Source: Oppiella nova (taxonomy: Eukaryota > Arthropoda > Arachnida > Sarcoptiformes > Oppiidae). Taken from it: DNA of 51,889 bases. The stretch covers positions 1 to 51,889 of the forward strand of contig CAJPVJ010000049.1 of NCBI GenBank assembly GCA_905397405.1, given 5' to 3'. Shown piece after piece: positions 36,809 through 48,900 of the stretch. The translations under genes were made by a program, and so were the position numbers. Numbering within the stretch: position 1 is the stretch's first letter; each line of letters opens with the position of its first letter. Below the pieces are notes generated by a model. The model was given only the letters and a program-made list of their open reading frames with translations. It searched no databases and had not been told where the DNA came from.

Positions 36809-37771
36809 ATGTATCGCACGTTTCACTCGTCCCAGTCCCGGTAGTTGGTGTGGTGACTGTAGTGGCCGCTATTGTGAGTGTGGTCTGTCAGTCGATGGCT
36901 GTGTGGCACATATGGCGCCAAACACAACAACCAACTGTCCCTTTGGTGCACCACTGATGCCACCAATGAGGCCACTGATGGCTACAACCGCGAGCTCAAG
37001 CGTGTGGTTAGTGTCCCACTCGTGGCAGATGTCACCCAAATCAATGTCATCGACAACTCCACTGCTGCCGTGAGTCAGGCCAACGGACAGCTTTTATACC
37101 TCGAGTATTCAGACAAAGAGTTCCGCTTAAGACATAAATGGGATTCAATTGATGGCTATTCGGCAAACGATTCGGTGTTTAATCCGTCGACAAATGAATT
37201 GATCACTTGTGGTGACAATGGAGTGATTCGTGTCTTCAATTTAGACAACTATTCATCGGAAATGAGATCCAAATGTTTGACTCAAAACTCGCTGAAAGCC
37301 ATCGATTTGTTGTCACGAAATGAAGTGATTTGTGGCACGTCTTCGGGACACCTGAAAGTGTATGACTATCGCAACCAATCGGTGGTCGTGTCGATGGCCA
37401 ACGAGTTATCGGTGATGACATGCGTGGGACGTAATCCCAATATATCTCATCTGATATCCTGTGGCAATGATGTGGGAGTGCTGTCGATATGGGATCTGCG
37501 GAACAGTGGCCGACAGTTACTGCAAGTGTCCGCCCATTCGGCACTCGTATCTCAACTCAACTATAAGGCCAACGAACCCAACGTTTTGATGACCTCTTCA
37601 TACGACGGGTCACTCTTGCGATGGAATATCTCTTCGGCGACACAACTGGAATCGGTTGACGCGATTGTGGGCCGAGAGGGCGGTTCTGCCATCAATTCGT
37701 TTGACATAAACTCTTCGGACGAAATCATGTTCGCCGCCGACAACGAAGTCCTATATTTGGGTCATTTGTAA
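36809..37771 (+). CDS. NUP43: Nucleoporin NUP43, WD40 subunit of the Nup107-160 complex
   Basis: A WD40 beta-propeller protein of the Y-shaped nuclear pore scaffold complex. The main exon 36892-37771 reads RWLCGTYGAKHNNQLSLW (matching the first-blade F-TGS-W----N-ISLW of NUP43). Later blades end LISCGNDVGVLSIWDLRN, SAHSALVSQLNYKANEPN and TSSYDGSLLRWN, and a C-terminal strand INSFDINSSDEIMFAADNE corresponds to the family's LSVNTLDV-GP region. No in-frame ATG precedes an upstream stop in this exon. The start is placed in a 32-bp exon 36809-36840 (MYRTFHSSQSR) joined by a 51-bp intron (GTAGTT...GTCAG) in matching phase. This gives 303 aa, against 380 in human. The identity is well supported; the first exon is likely but not certain. 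A polyadenylation signal AATAAA lies at 37817. Confidence 0.85.
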
Positions 37772-38134
37772 CGAATTGTCTTTTTATTTAATTAATTGTT
37801 TTATTCATAAAATTGAAATAAAAGCGAATTCATCGTGAATTCAGATAATTATTCATTTTCTGTTGAAATTTTTGCTGATTTTTACTACATTTTCGACATT
37901 AAATCAAATTATTCCTTAAGGCGAACGTGAAATCTGTATTTGTATTGAAACAAAGTTTTTGTTCACAATTTGCTGACTAATGAAACGATTTGTCAAAAAA
38001 TTAAAATTTATTTTTCATATAAACTTCAGACACTAAGTCTCTATGAAATTTGTGAGTTTTATTTTTATTTGAATATTAGTTTTGTTTTTTTGCGATTGTT
38101 GTTGAAGTTGTGGTTAATCTTATGGTCACTGAGA
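37772..38134. other. NUP43-chloride channel intergenic region
   Basis: 363 bp, AT-rich, with the NUP43 polyadenylation signal near its start and presumably the promoter of the plus-strand channel gene. No gene was seen. Confidence 0.6.
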
Positions 38135-41100
38135 ATGCAATCCGCGAGGCGAAGGAGTTCTGTCATGGATTACGAGCAGTCGTTAATGTTTGGACAATAC
38201 AGAGAAAAATTGGCTAATTTTGCGTCAATTCAGTCGCAAAAGTCTAATAAACTGAGAGAAGAGCGTCAGAAGGAAACCAAAAGCAAAGCTAATCTGAACT
38301 CACATTTTGCAACAAATGTGATCCAAAAAATGGTATCAATTGCCGAATTGGGCGGCGATTGGATTCTGTTGGCTATACTGGCCATCATTTTGGCTTTCCT
38401 TAGCTTTGTTATGGATATTATCATTCACTTCTGCTTTAATTGTTTGTAAACCAATGTCTTTATAAGTAAATCAAAGCTAATGTTTGAATCCATTTGACCT
38501 CACAGTACGTGATTGGCTCACATATAACATCACCGAAGTGTTTGCCTACAAATATCTCATTTGGATTGCATTTGCGTTGTGTCTTATCATGTCTTCAGCT
38601 ATATTTGTGAGATATGTGTCCCCACAGGCGGCTGGTAGTGGTGTCGGGGAGATGAAGGTCTGACCAATATCTCGATCATCACTTATTTATAAAGATTTAG
38701 TTTTCAATTTTAGGTTATTTTGCGAGGAGTTGTGCTCAAAGGTTTGAAATAATGTGTTCAATTGCAAACTATTTAAATTGACATTCAAATTAAATCTTCA
38801 ATTTTAGAATATCTTTCATTCAAAACATTAATCGCTAAAGTAATAGGACTTCCGTTTATTTTGGGTATATTTTACTGTAGAAGTTAATTTTTTATTAATC
38901 TATTGTTCTGATCGGTCAGGGAGTGGACTACCTCTCGGCAAAGAAGGGCCGTATGTTAACAACTAATTTGTTATAATTTTATTATTTTTCAATAATTCAA
39001 TCAAATGATTCAAGTACCATTCTTATAATTGAATTAAGTTTAATAAGAATTTTAATTTAATTCATTGATGCTTATTATTTAATGGGGATTAATATTATAT
39101 TAATTAAAGGTTTGTGCACATCTCAGCAATGGTAACCAACCAACTGATTAGACTTTTTCCCATTCGGAGCCAAAATGAATACGAGTCTCGATTTTTAGAT
39201 GTAATTTATAATTTATACCAATTTTATCATATTTTAAAGTTTCACTTCACCATAAGCTGATAGCGGTAGCCTGTGCTGTAGGTGTGGCCACAACATTTGC
39301 CGCTCCAGGTTATTTCAATTATTGTTTAAAATATGTTTAATATATGTGTAAATCTTTTATCTGAATAACGCATTCAAAAGTCGGTGGAGTGTTGTATAGC
39401 ATAGAAATAGTGTCCGTTTTCTTCTCTGTGCGCTCGTATTGGATGGGATTCTTCGCGTCCACTATTGGCGCCCTATTCTGGAGACTCTTCACTGTTTGGT
39501 TTCAATTGGAGGACAATATCACTCATATCTTCAAAACGAATTTTCGTAGAGAATATCCATACGAGACGTTGGAATTGGTGTTATTTGCAATATTGGGAGC
39601 CTTGGCCGGTCTGAGCGCCTACTTGTTTGTCACTATTCAACGACATATCGTACTCTTCAATAGAAAACGAACTCCTTTTCACATAATTCTCCAAAAATAT
39701 CCGCTAATATACCCGGCTTTAGTCACTATCATTATATGTCTCCTCTCATTTCCAGAAGCTTTGGGACAGTTTTATGCCTCGTGGCTCTCATCAGGTTTGG
39801 CTTTCATTTGATTTTCTACAAATAATTCTTGTAAACGTTGGGTTTAATTGATTTTTTTTATCAGAACAATCAATGCATGAGTTGTTTAGTAACTTCACGT
39901 GGGGTTTAATTGCTGATCAGATCGATAAGGACGACATCATAGATAACTGGAGAACAAAATCAACCTCTATATACACCAATACATTCTTATTCTTTGTGAT
40001 GAACTTGTTGGTGGTAGCACTTGGATCTACACTACCAGTTCCCTGTGGGCTAATAATTCCAAGTTTTAAAATTGGTGCTGGACTGGGAAGGTATGTTTCT
40101 ATAAATGCTATTTACCCACAATCTGTTTGATAGAGAAATCTATTGTATTTGTTAAGGTTTTATGGGGAATGGATGGCATATTTGTTTCCAAAAGGAGTCA
40201 ATCCATTTTATGACAGAACTAATCTTCCGATCATTGCCGGGGCCTATGCTGTGGCCGGTTCTGCAGCGTTTGCCGGCGCCAACACAGGTATTTCATTGAC
40301 ATAACAGTGCTATGGATTGTATTACAGTATGCGTTAATTTCATACAAATTAAGGCGCCCTGTCATCAGCGGTCATCATATTTGAAGTGACGGGACAAATG
40401 ACTCACTTATTGCCTGTCATTGTATCGGTAATCACAGCAACTCTAGTGGCACAACGATTGGGTCCTTCCATATACGACAGTCTTATTAAGCTCAAGAAAT
40501 TACCATATCTACCACCAATGGTTCAGTCAAGTTCTGCTCACAGAATATTTGTTCAGGACTTTATGGAACGGGACTTATTGTATATATGGGAGGGGTGCTC
40601 TTACAGATACTTAAGACATTTATTAAACTCTAAAAAACATCTCAATATTTATCCGTACGTCAAATCTCCGGAATCTATGATTTTGTTGGGAACTGTCGAA
40701 CGAATAGAATTACAAAATTTATTAGAAACCCATTTGAGTAAAGAACTAATGATTGAGGATTTAAAGAGTAAGCCATCGGTTCATGGCTTAAATAAGCCGT
40801 CGCCTTCCTGTCCAATACACGGACAACAGCAACAGCCGAGGTTTCAAGTGGCGACTATTCCTGAGAATGAAGTCCTCGAAATCACTTCTGTTGGGGTGAG
40901 TATTCCGTACACTTGTATTTATCACTAATATAAGCCATTCAAATGTCTATACAATTAATGATTATAAATTTATTCATATTAACAAGTAAGCTTATTTCTA
41001 AATTTATTAGAAACATGTTTGGGAAGAGAATGTTAACCTCTTTAATCAGCTAAAATGGTGAACAGGTTATCTGGGACGCGGGAAAGTTAATCATCTCCCC

Positions 41101-41523
41101 TGAAGTAACTACTTCCAGAATGTTAATCAATACAAAATTATTAAATGATTTATAAAAAGTACATTCAGGCACACAATATGTTCTCTCTATTGGGACTTCA
41201 AGTGGCTTTTGTGACTGTTTTAGGACGACTTATTGGTGTTGTGGCTCTCAAAGAGGTATTTATTATAAATTTAAATCATATTTTGATAGTAATTCAAAAC
41301 ATAAATGTATAAATGTAATAGTTTGAATCCTTAGAACTTTCTATTATTTTTGACATTTTAACAAACATAATTGTTTTCTCAAGATAACGTTTTATTGAGT
41401 CATTTACTTAATCTATAATTTTAATAACTTTAGATCCGGAAAGCCATCGAAAACATGAATTCCGGAGAACTTCCTCGAAAAAGAAGTGACTCTTCACCCG
41501 AATCTCAACCATTAAACGAATAA
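38135..41523 (+). CDS. Divergent ClC-2-like chloride channel paralogue
   Basis: A CLC-family membrane protein; exons 38135-38441, 38506-38657, 38714-38741, 38808-38864, 38920-38950, 39110-39200, 39257-39308, 39381-39794, 39865-40090, 40157-40287, 40354-40895, then 41169-41255 and 41434-41523. About 735 aa plus a linker. Family features: LMFGQYREKL near the N-terminus, [17 protein letters not shown] with the gating glutamate (E190), TGQMTHLLPVI, SIYDSLIKLKKLPYLPP, a first CBS domain, and CBS2 residues AHNMFSLLGLQVAFVTV. Two filter motifs depart from the family. Helix D is GSGVGE (146-151), not GSGIPE. Helix N is GLIIP (439-443), not GxFxP. Between 40896 and 41168 the CBS2 entry (KHVWEENVNLFNQ near 41011, SPEVTTSRMLI in another frame) cannot be joined by consensus splicing without a stop. 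The gene may be degenerating, or the assembly may be wrong there. It faces the intact paralogue tail to tail. Confidence 0.85.
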
Positions 41524-42923
41524 ATCATTTATTTGTTAATATTTTCCTCTTATATGTGGAAATGATTGTTAATTATTTTTAAAAGATTTAAAATATAAAT
41601 CAAACTATATTAGTAAAGTACATAGGAACTTGGTAACTAGGTACCGTAATATAAGTCCAGAATAACATTCAAAATAATATACTTCCTTTTAGTGAGTAAT
41701 ATTCGTCCCTTTCTCAACGACTTTGTTTTCTAACCCTATAATAATATTAATTATTATTCAATCAGTAATTTTACTAAGTGTTAAAGAAGGGTATGATATT
41801 TAGTAATTAGCAAAATAACTTAATGAACAGCAGTTTTACAAACCGAAACTATTCCCTACGCTTTGTAGATAATGATTTATTTTCGAGACTCCAACCATTT
41901 TTATAATTTTATTTTCAAGGGGTGTCACCGGGAGATACTCACAAGAGGCCACAAGTTTAATGGTAGCATTGTAGTTACAATAAATATCATAGACTATCGT
42001 AATATTAAAACCGAGTGGAGAATTTCACAATTTTAATAATAAATAAATAAAATTCAGACAAAATAAACAAATCGCTTTTAAATAAATTCTATGAGAATAA
42101 TAATACTGTGGAAAAATATTGCATTCAATGAAAATAAATGTTTTGTCTTTTTTGTCAATAACACAGGTTTTCAAAAGATGCAAACTTTGAGCGCTTTATC
42201 ATTAGTTTACTCTTTTGGCAATTGATTCGTGAATTCGGAATATATTTACAAAACTAACTATTCATTTGGTTAAAATAATAATAAGTTAGTCATTAAAATG
42301 ATTCACAATTTCTTCCCATACTATAAATCATTAATCGTTTTATTGAATTACTTGTCGTCAAAATGTTTGGCTTTGATAAGGGATGCGAAACATCTATTAC
42401 TACTATTTTCGAGACTCCAACCATTTTTATAATTTTGTTTTCAAGGGGTGTCACCGGGAGATACTCACAAGAGGCCACAAGTTTAATGGTAGCATTGTAG
42501 TTACAATAAATATCATAGACTATCGTAATATTAAAACGAGTGGAGAATTTCACAATTTTAATAATAAATAAATAAAATTCAGACAAAATAAACAAATCGC
42601 TTTTAAATAAATTCTATGAGGATAATAATACTGTGGAAAAATATTGCATTCAATGAAAAGAAATGTTTTGTCTTTTTTTGTCAATAACACAGGTTTTCAA
42701 AAGATGCAAACTTTGAGCGCTTTATCATTAGTTTACTCTTTTGGCAATTGATTCGTGAATTCGGAATATATTTACAAAACTAACTATTCATTTGGTTAAA
42801 ATTTTTTGTCAATAACACAGGTTTTCAAAAGATGCAAACTTTGAGCGCTTTATCATTAGTTTACTCTTTTGGCAATTGATTCGTGAATTCGGAATATATT
42901 TACAAAACTAACTATTCATTTGG
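41524..42923. other. Intergenic region between convergent channel genes
   Basis: AT-rich 3' flanking DNA with no gene. Most of it consists of the repeated blocks at 41750-42928 described separately. If those are artefacts, the true spacing between the two genes is several hundred bases shorter. Confidence 0.7.
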
Positions 42924-42928
42924 TTAAA
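41750..42928. repeat. Duplicated block with complemented 127-mer and 127-bp direct repeat
   Basis: 41877-42275 recurs as 42403-42801 in a 526-bp register with a few differences. The 127 bp in front of the second copy (42276-42402) are the unreversed complement of 41750-41876. The last 127 bp of the second copy (42674-42800) are then repeated exactly at 42802-42928, one base further on. Read as three contig pieces placed in series without trimming. Confidence 0.93.
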
Positions 42929-45900
42929 CACTGTTTGTTTCAATATCTTTATCACTTTGTCGAGTCATTTCCGAGTCATTGGTGGCTACGGATGTGATGG
43001 TGTCCTCGTAGTGCAGATCCGATTCTTGTCCATTGATTATAATTGAAGGCCCGGTAGGGTTTTGGGGCACCAGTACTCCCTGATTCATTTGCTCGATAGC
43101 CGTTCGCAACTATTGTTTGCAGAATTTATAAGTATTTAATAATCACTTCAATTAATGGTTAACACAATCCGTACGTCTTTAAGGGCCACGACTCCGACCA
43201 GCCTTCCGATGGATGTGACGTAAGCGTGATTTAGGCCTAACATCGAGAATATGGAGTAAACCTTAAGTAAAGTGGTTTTCTCGACCAACTGGAAGGGCGC
43301 CGGATCTATACGACACATTGAGAAGTCAACCATTGAATTGAGCTGGTCTTCCTCCCAGGCCGCCTGTTCCTCTTGAGACATATCTATCACTCTTTCCTTT
43401 GGCTATATTTAATGCAATGTTTAATAACAAAGTCATAGCTTTACTAATGACAGTTCACTCACTAATCTGACCCTTCGATGCAATGGATGGTTAGGGACCA
43501 CAATCTCAGGCTTTTCTGTCTTTCCGGTCTAACATTCAGATAATTTGCTAATTTATTAACACATAAACCAATCATACAATAGAGGCAAACCTTATCAGGA
43601 TTTGCGTCCTGAAGCTTAAGACTTTTAAAGAAAATGTTTTCAAACGCATGCCTTAAACGTGAATCTGTGGTTATATTTGGTTTGAAATATTTTTTTAAAC
43701 AAAAATATATTATAAAATTAAATATACATAATATATAGAATCTATATCATAATATGCAGATACAGTATATAATATATAGATCTCAAACCTTGTGCTGTGA
43801 GAGTAACTGTAGAATGTGGTGAATATGTGAAGGAAACGGTATGTTTTAATATGGATTTGACGGGTCCTTTATTAGGAGACAAACGATTAGTCGGTGGCGG
43901 AGAAGACCTGCCATCGAGTGACTGTTGAGGTACTGGTGTTACTTCGAAACGAGACATTCGTCGAGACATGCTATTAGTATTAGTGTTCTCTGAGGGCAAT
44001 GACTGAGATTTGGTTGCCGTCGCCTCTGAAACGGCCGACGCTCTCTCTGCGACCTGAAGGAGGGTGTCTTGGATTGAATACCTGCGCCTCACTTCTTGTA
44101 GTCGCCGATCTCTGCTGAGCCTCTGACTGGCCAGATGTGACAACTCCTGTCTCTGGACAGACCCCAACAGAATCATACAATCGCTGTCTTCTACTAATGG
44201 AAAGGATTGCAGTTTTCTGTGCGCTTTCAATAGGCCTTTGAGATCACCATATGTGCAGTCTTTCCAGATATAGGCCACTTCTCGCACCATTATGTCCTCG
44301 ACGTGAATATGATGTGCGGCTGAAGATGTACTGAGAATGGGCGGAAGGAACGGGAGTTTCTTTATTTGAATGATTGAGTCATAAATAGACAGCTCTAGTG
44401 TTTGTGAGATTGCATTTGCTATCAATACGGCGATGATTACGGGTATGATATGAGTCATCTGTCCCGTCAACTCAAACACAATCACAGAAGTGCTTATAGT
44501 GTGTGTGACAGCACCTGTACCAAGGTACTAGATTATTTTCATATAATCTTTAAAATTTAATTTCTTTATTACCTGAAAAAGCAGCTGCACCTAAAACATA
44601 CAATATAACAAATGATATATAATCACAGTAACTCTATGAGAATTAACAATATATTACCGACTACTGCATAACCTCCCGGGACTATTGGGTTTCTCGAACC
44701 TCCAAATGAAATACCAGATGGAAATAATTGAGCCATGATTTCACCTAAATTTCGTGTTCATAAACATAAATCTATTGTTTGTGATTAAATTATATATATG
44801 AATACAAACCAACTAATCGCCCAAAAGCGGCACCAATTTTGAAGACTATATGTCAAAAATAATTTGTATAAAATTTAAATAATGTGTATATGAATACTAA
44901 CACCAAAACATTGAACTAACCTGGAATGAAAGTGCCGTTTGGAACAGGAATAGTTGATGCTAATATAGACATCCAGAACTTGGAAAACAAAATTAAATAG
45001 TTTTAAAATTCTCATATTATCACTAATTGGGACGTGTCTTACAGTCATCATTATATAAAATGAAAGATTAAAATAAATAGAAGTATGTTCTGTAGACCAA
45101 TGCTTATTCATTTTCAAACGATACGGATCTGAGAGGTTGTGCCCCCACGTTATGTTACTAAACATCTCATTTATTGAGTCATGAGTCGATAGCTAAAGTA
45201 AAATAATATTAATTCTTAACACACTTGAATAAATTATATAATAAAACACAAATTTGATATAAAACACGTACCGTTGCGGCCATATATTGACCCAGAAATA
45301 AAGGGAAAGAAATTGTAGTCAAGAATAATGTAATTATACCAGGATACATAAAACGGCTGAAAATAAAGTTAGAAATTTAGTAATTTAGCAAAATATTTAC
45401 TACAATTTAATTAGTTATATACTTTTTCTGCAAAAATGCACTCAATTTTTTATGCGTCCGAAAAAAGTTAACAATTTTTCGGTGGAAAGTGACATAACCG
45501 GCGCCACCAAAACCACAGACTACACCGATCAGAGAGAAAACGAACAATTCTTGCGGATCGAAAGGGAAGTCCGCACTGAAGTTGGTTTTGAATAAAGCAG
45601 TTATTGCTTCTGTCAGACAAATTAAACATATAGTTTAAGATTTTAGTGCTATTTAAACATCAATTACAATTTATAAGAATTCTAATAAATCACACCAAAG
45701 ATTGATATGTTTCAAGTGAAATCTAACCTTCATTTTTAAACCAGACCTCAAGTAGTCTCCAAACGGTTGCCCCACAACAGGCGGCAAAGAATCCGCGCCA
45801 ATAGTTCCTGACGGCAAAGAATACTGACGTGACTTCGATTGAGAATAAGACACCACCGATGGGTGCATAGAAAGTGGAGGCCACCCCTTATCAGTCGCAC

Positions 45901-48900
45901 AAATATATATACAAATGATAATCAACTCAATAAAAGATATGAAACTCACGCACCGACAGCACAGGCGGCGGCCAACATCTCTCCAGTTCGGGACTCGTTC
46001 TCATAAATGCCTTTGAATGAAGTGATCAGTTTTGAGAGCAAAGTCGCCACTATAGAGGCCACGTGAACGAACCTATCGGTGCATCAGTACTGTTAGTGAA
46101 CAACTGTTTCTNATGGGTGCATAGAAAGTGGAGGCCACCCCTTATCAGTCGCACAAATATATATACAAATGATAATCAACTCAATAAAAGATATGAAACT
46201 CACGCACCGACAGCACAGGCGGCGGCCAACATCTCTCCAGTTCGGGACTCGTTCTCATAAATGCCTTTGAATGAAGTGATCAGTTTTGAGAGCAAAGTCG
46301 CCACTATAGAGGCCACGTGAACGAACCTATCGGTGCATCAGTACTGTTAGTGAACAACTGTTTCTCTATGCAAATCAATTAACATTTACTAACGGTCCTT
46401 CTTTGCCCAGAGGTAGTCCACTGCCTAATGTTGAGGTCAGACCTAATCCAGAGTTTAGTAAATGATTCATGTCCTTACTCAGATATTCTTAACTAATCTT
46501 ACAGTTATCAATATATAACTTAATTATAGTTAGTTTCAGTAGGAAGTTAATTCTATCGATTATTTATAAGATAAAAGTTACTATTTATAAAAAATATTAT
46601 ATAAAAGTTTATGCAGTATTTGCTATATAAAAATTGTATAATAAATTTTTATAATAAAATATTAATATAATTAACGTCATAAATACCTATCATTTTAGCG
46701 ACTAATGTACGAAACGTCAGATATTCATTGAGAACAACCCCTTTATAGATAATTACAATTAACAATTAGATTTTTTTATTGCTCGTCATATTCATTTGTG
46801 AATTACCTCTTAATATAGTCTTCATTTCAGGTATTCCTGATCCGACTGCCTATCAATTCAAATGATAAAACTATTAAATAATTTGTGCTAGATTAAAATT
46901 AGGTATAAATTTAAGCTCAGAAATTATTCATTTGTATAATTTTATATTATATTATACAAAGTATAACATTATACGAAGTATAATATAAATGATAATTGTA
47001 GTTATATTTGTATAAAATTGTAATAATGAATACTAAGCTTGAGATTGAATAGTATGTTCACCTGTGGAGACACGATGTGAACAAATCCGGAAGAAAATAA
47101 AATTAAAAGTACGGGTAATGTTGTCCACGCAATGTATTTGTAGACTATATTATCGCCCGTCAAGTCATCGTAGAGCCAAGTATGTTCACCTGTGGAGACA
47201 CGATGTGAACAAATCCGGAAGAAAATAAAATTAAAAGTACGGGTAATGTTGTCCACGCAATGTATTTGTAGACTATATTATCGCCCGTCAAGTCATCGTA
47301 GAGCCAAAGACGGGTTTTGGTGCAAATGTGTATACAATCTATGAAATCATTGTTAACAACCGATATATTTGTGATATACAATCATTAAGTTAATGAAAGC
47401 CTTACAATCCATAATAAAGCTCAAAAGAGCCATGATTATTCCTAACAGTGCCAGAAAGACCCAGTCCTCACCTATGCGGGCAAATGTGTGTCTCCAGAAT
47501 ATTGAAAAATATGCTGTCGTTTGATAAATCGATATTTATATTAAAAATAATACAAAATATAAAATTTACTGTTATAGTTTTATTAATAATTCAATAATGC
47601 AATCATTCTGTATATAATAATAAAATATCATTAAATATAATTCCAAATATAGACATTCAATATTAAAAAGTCAAAAATCAAAATCATTATAACGTTTAAT
47701 TACAATGCTTTTTATTTTGTATGCAATATTAATACATTCATTAAAATAATTTGTCTATTATACTATTAATATTAATCATTCAGAAAAATGTTTGGAAAAT
47801 AAATTCATTTAAACATAGATTAAAATTTAAATAATAAAATTGAAAATTCATTTATGCAAATGTGAAAATGTGAATAATTCAATTATTTCTATTACTGTAT
47901 TTAAATCTTTGAATACAATTCTGTTCAGAATTTAGACAAGAATACTCAAAAATTATTTCGTACACATATTGTTTATATTTATTTCGATTTAAATATTTAT
48001 GATAAAATATGTCTAGATCAGTTTAAATAGCATTTATTAAAATTTGATCTAATATCATTATAATTTGATTATACTGTATCTTCTATAATATAGTATTGTA
48101 TATTATATAGTATATTATTCTTAATAATTATTATTTCTTAAAAATATCAGCTTGTCAATAATTAAGCTAAATATTTACACCATTACAGTACTGTACTGTA
48201 TATAACTACATATCTATAGAGTTTAAACATATCATTAAATAATTCTTCAATCTATCATTTATACCTAACATAGAAATTATTTATGTGAACCTGGCTCATA
48301 GGATCAGATGAATTTGTACATAAATCATTAATTATATTTTATTAATGTGGTAGTAAATCAATAAAATATAATTTTAATAATATATTATTTAAAGCGAATA
48401 TTTCTAATATAATATACTAGTTATACTTTAACTAATGTCAATTTTTAATACAATTAACATTTAATCTGAATCTTTAGTTAAGATAAATAAATAATTGTTA
48501 ACAGGTCAAATAATGATTTATCAATACCTATTAATTGTCTGCTAATACTAATAATAAGAGCTAATTGAGAAATTGATAAAATGTATGTTTAAGAGTATGT
48601 TTAGTTTTAAACACGATTTTGTTTGTTCATCACTGAATGTCACCTCATTTGAGTGAATGCATGGAAATAATTGTACTCTTTTTGGCATTTATTGCAAAAT
48701 ACATGCTTTCCATTCAAGTGATATGAATTGACATTAAGTTCTACTCTATTAATATCTGTTTCAAACACTCGTCTCACCCATTGGTAACTTTTGGCCACAA
48801 ACCAAATATGACAGCTTATGTGTGAGGATCTGGATGGTTTTAAAAATATAAATATTTTCTGACTAATCTGTTTTTATATATTTATGCAAATCTTGTAATA

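Noticed and set aside
41881-42571. Short reading frames around 42300-42590
   Set aside because: They fall in the duplicated 3' flanking blocks and partly span the artefactual complemented segment.
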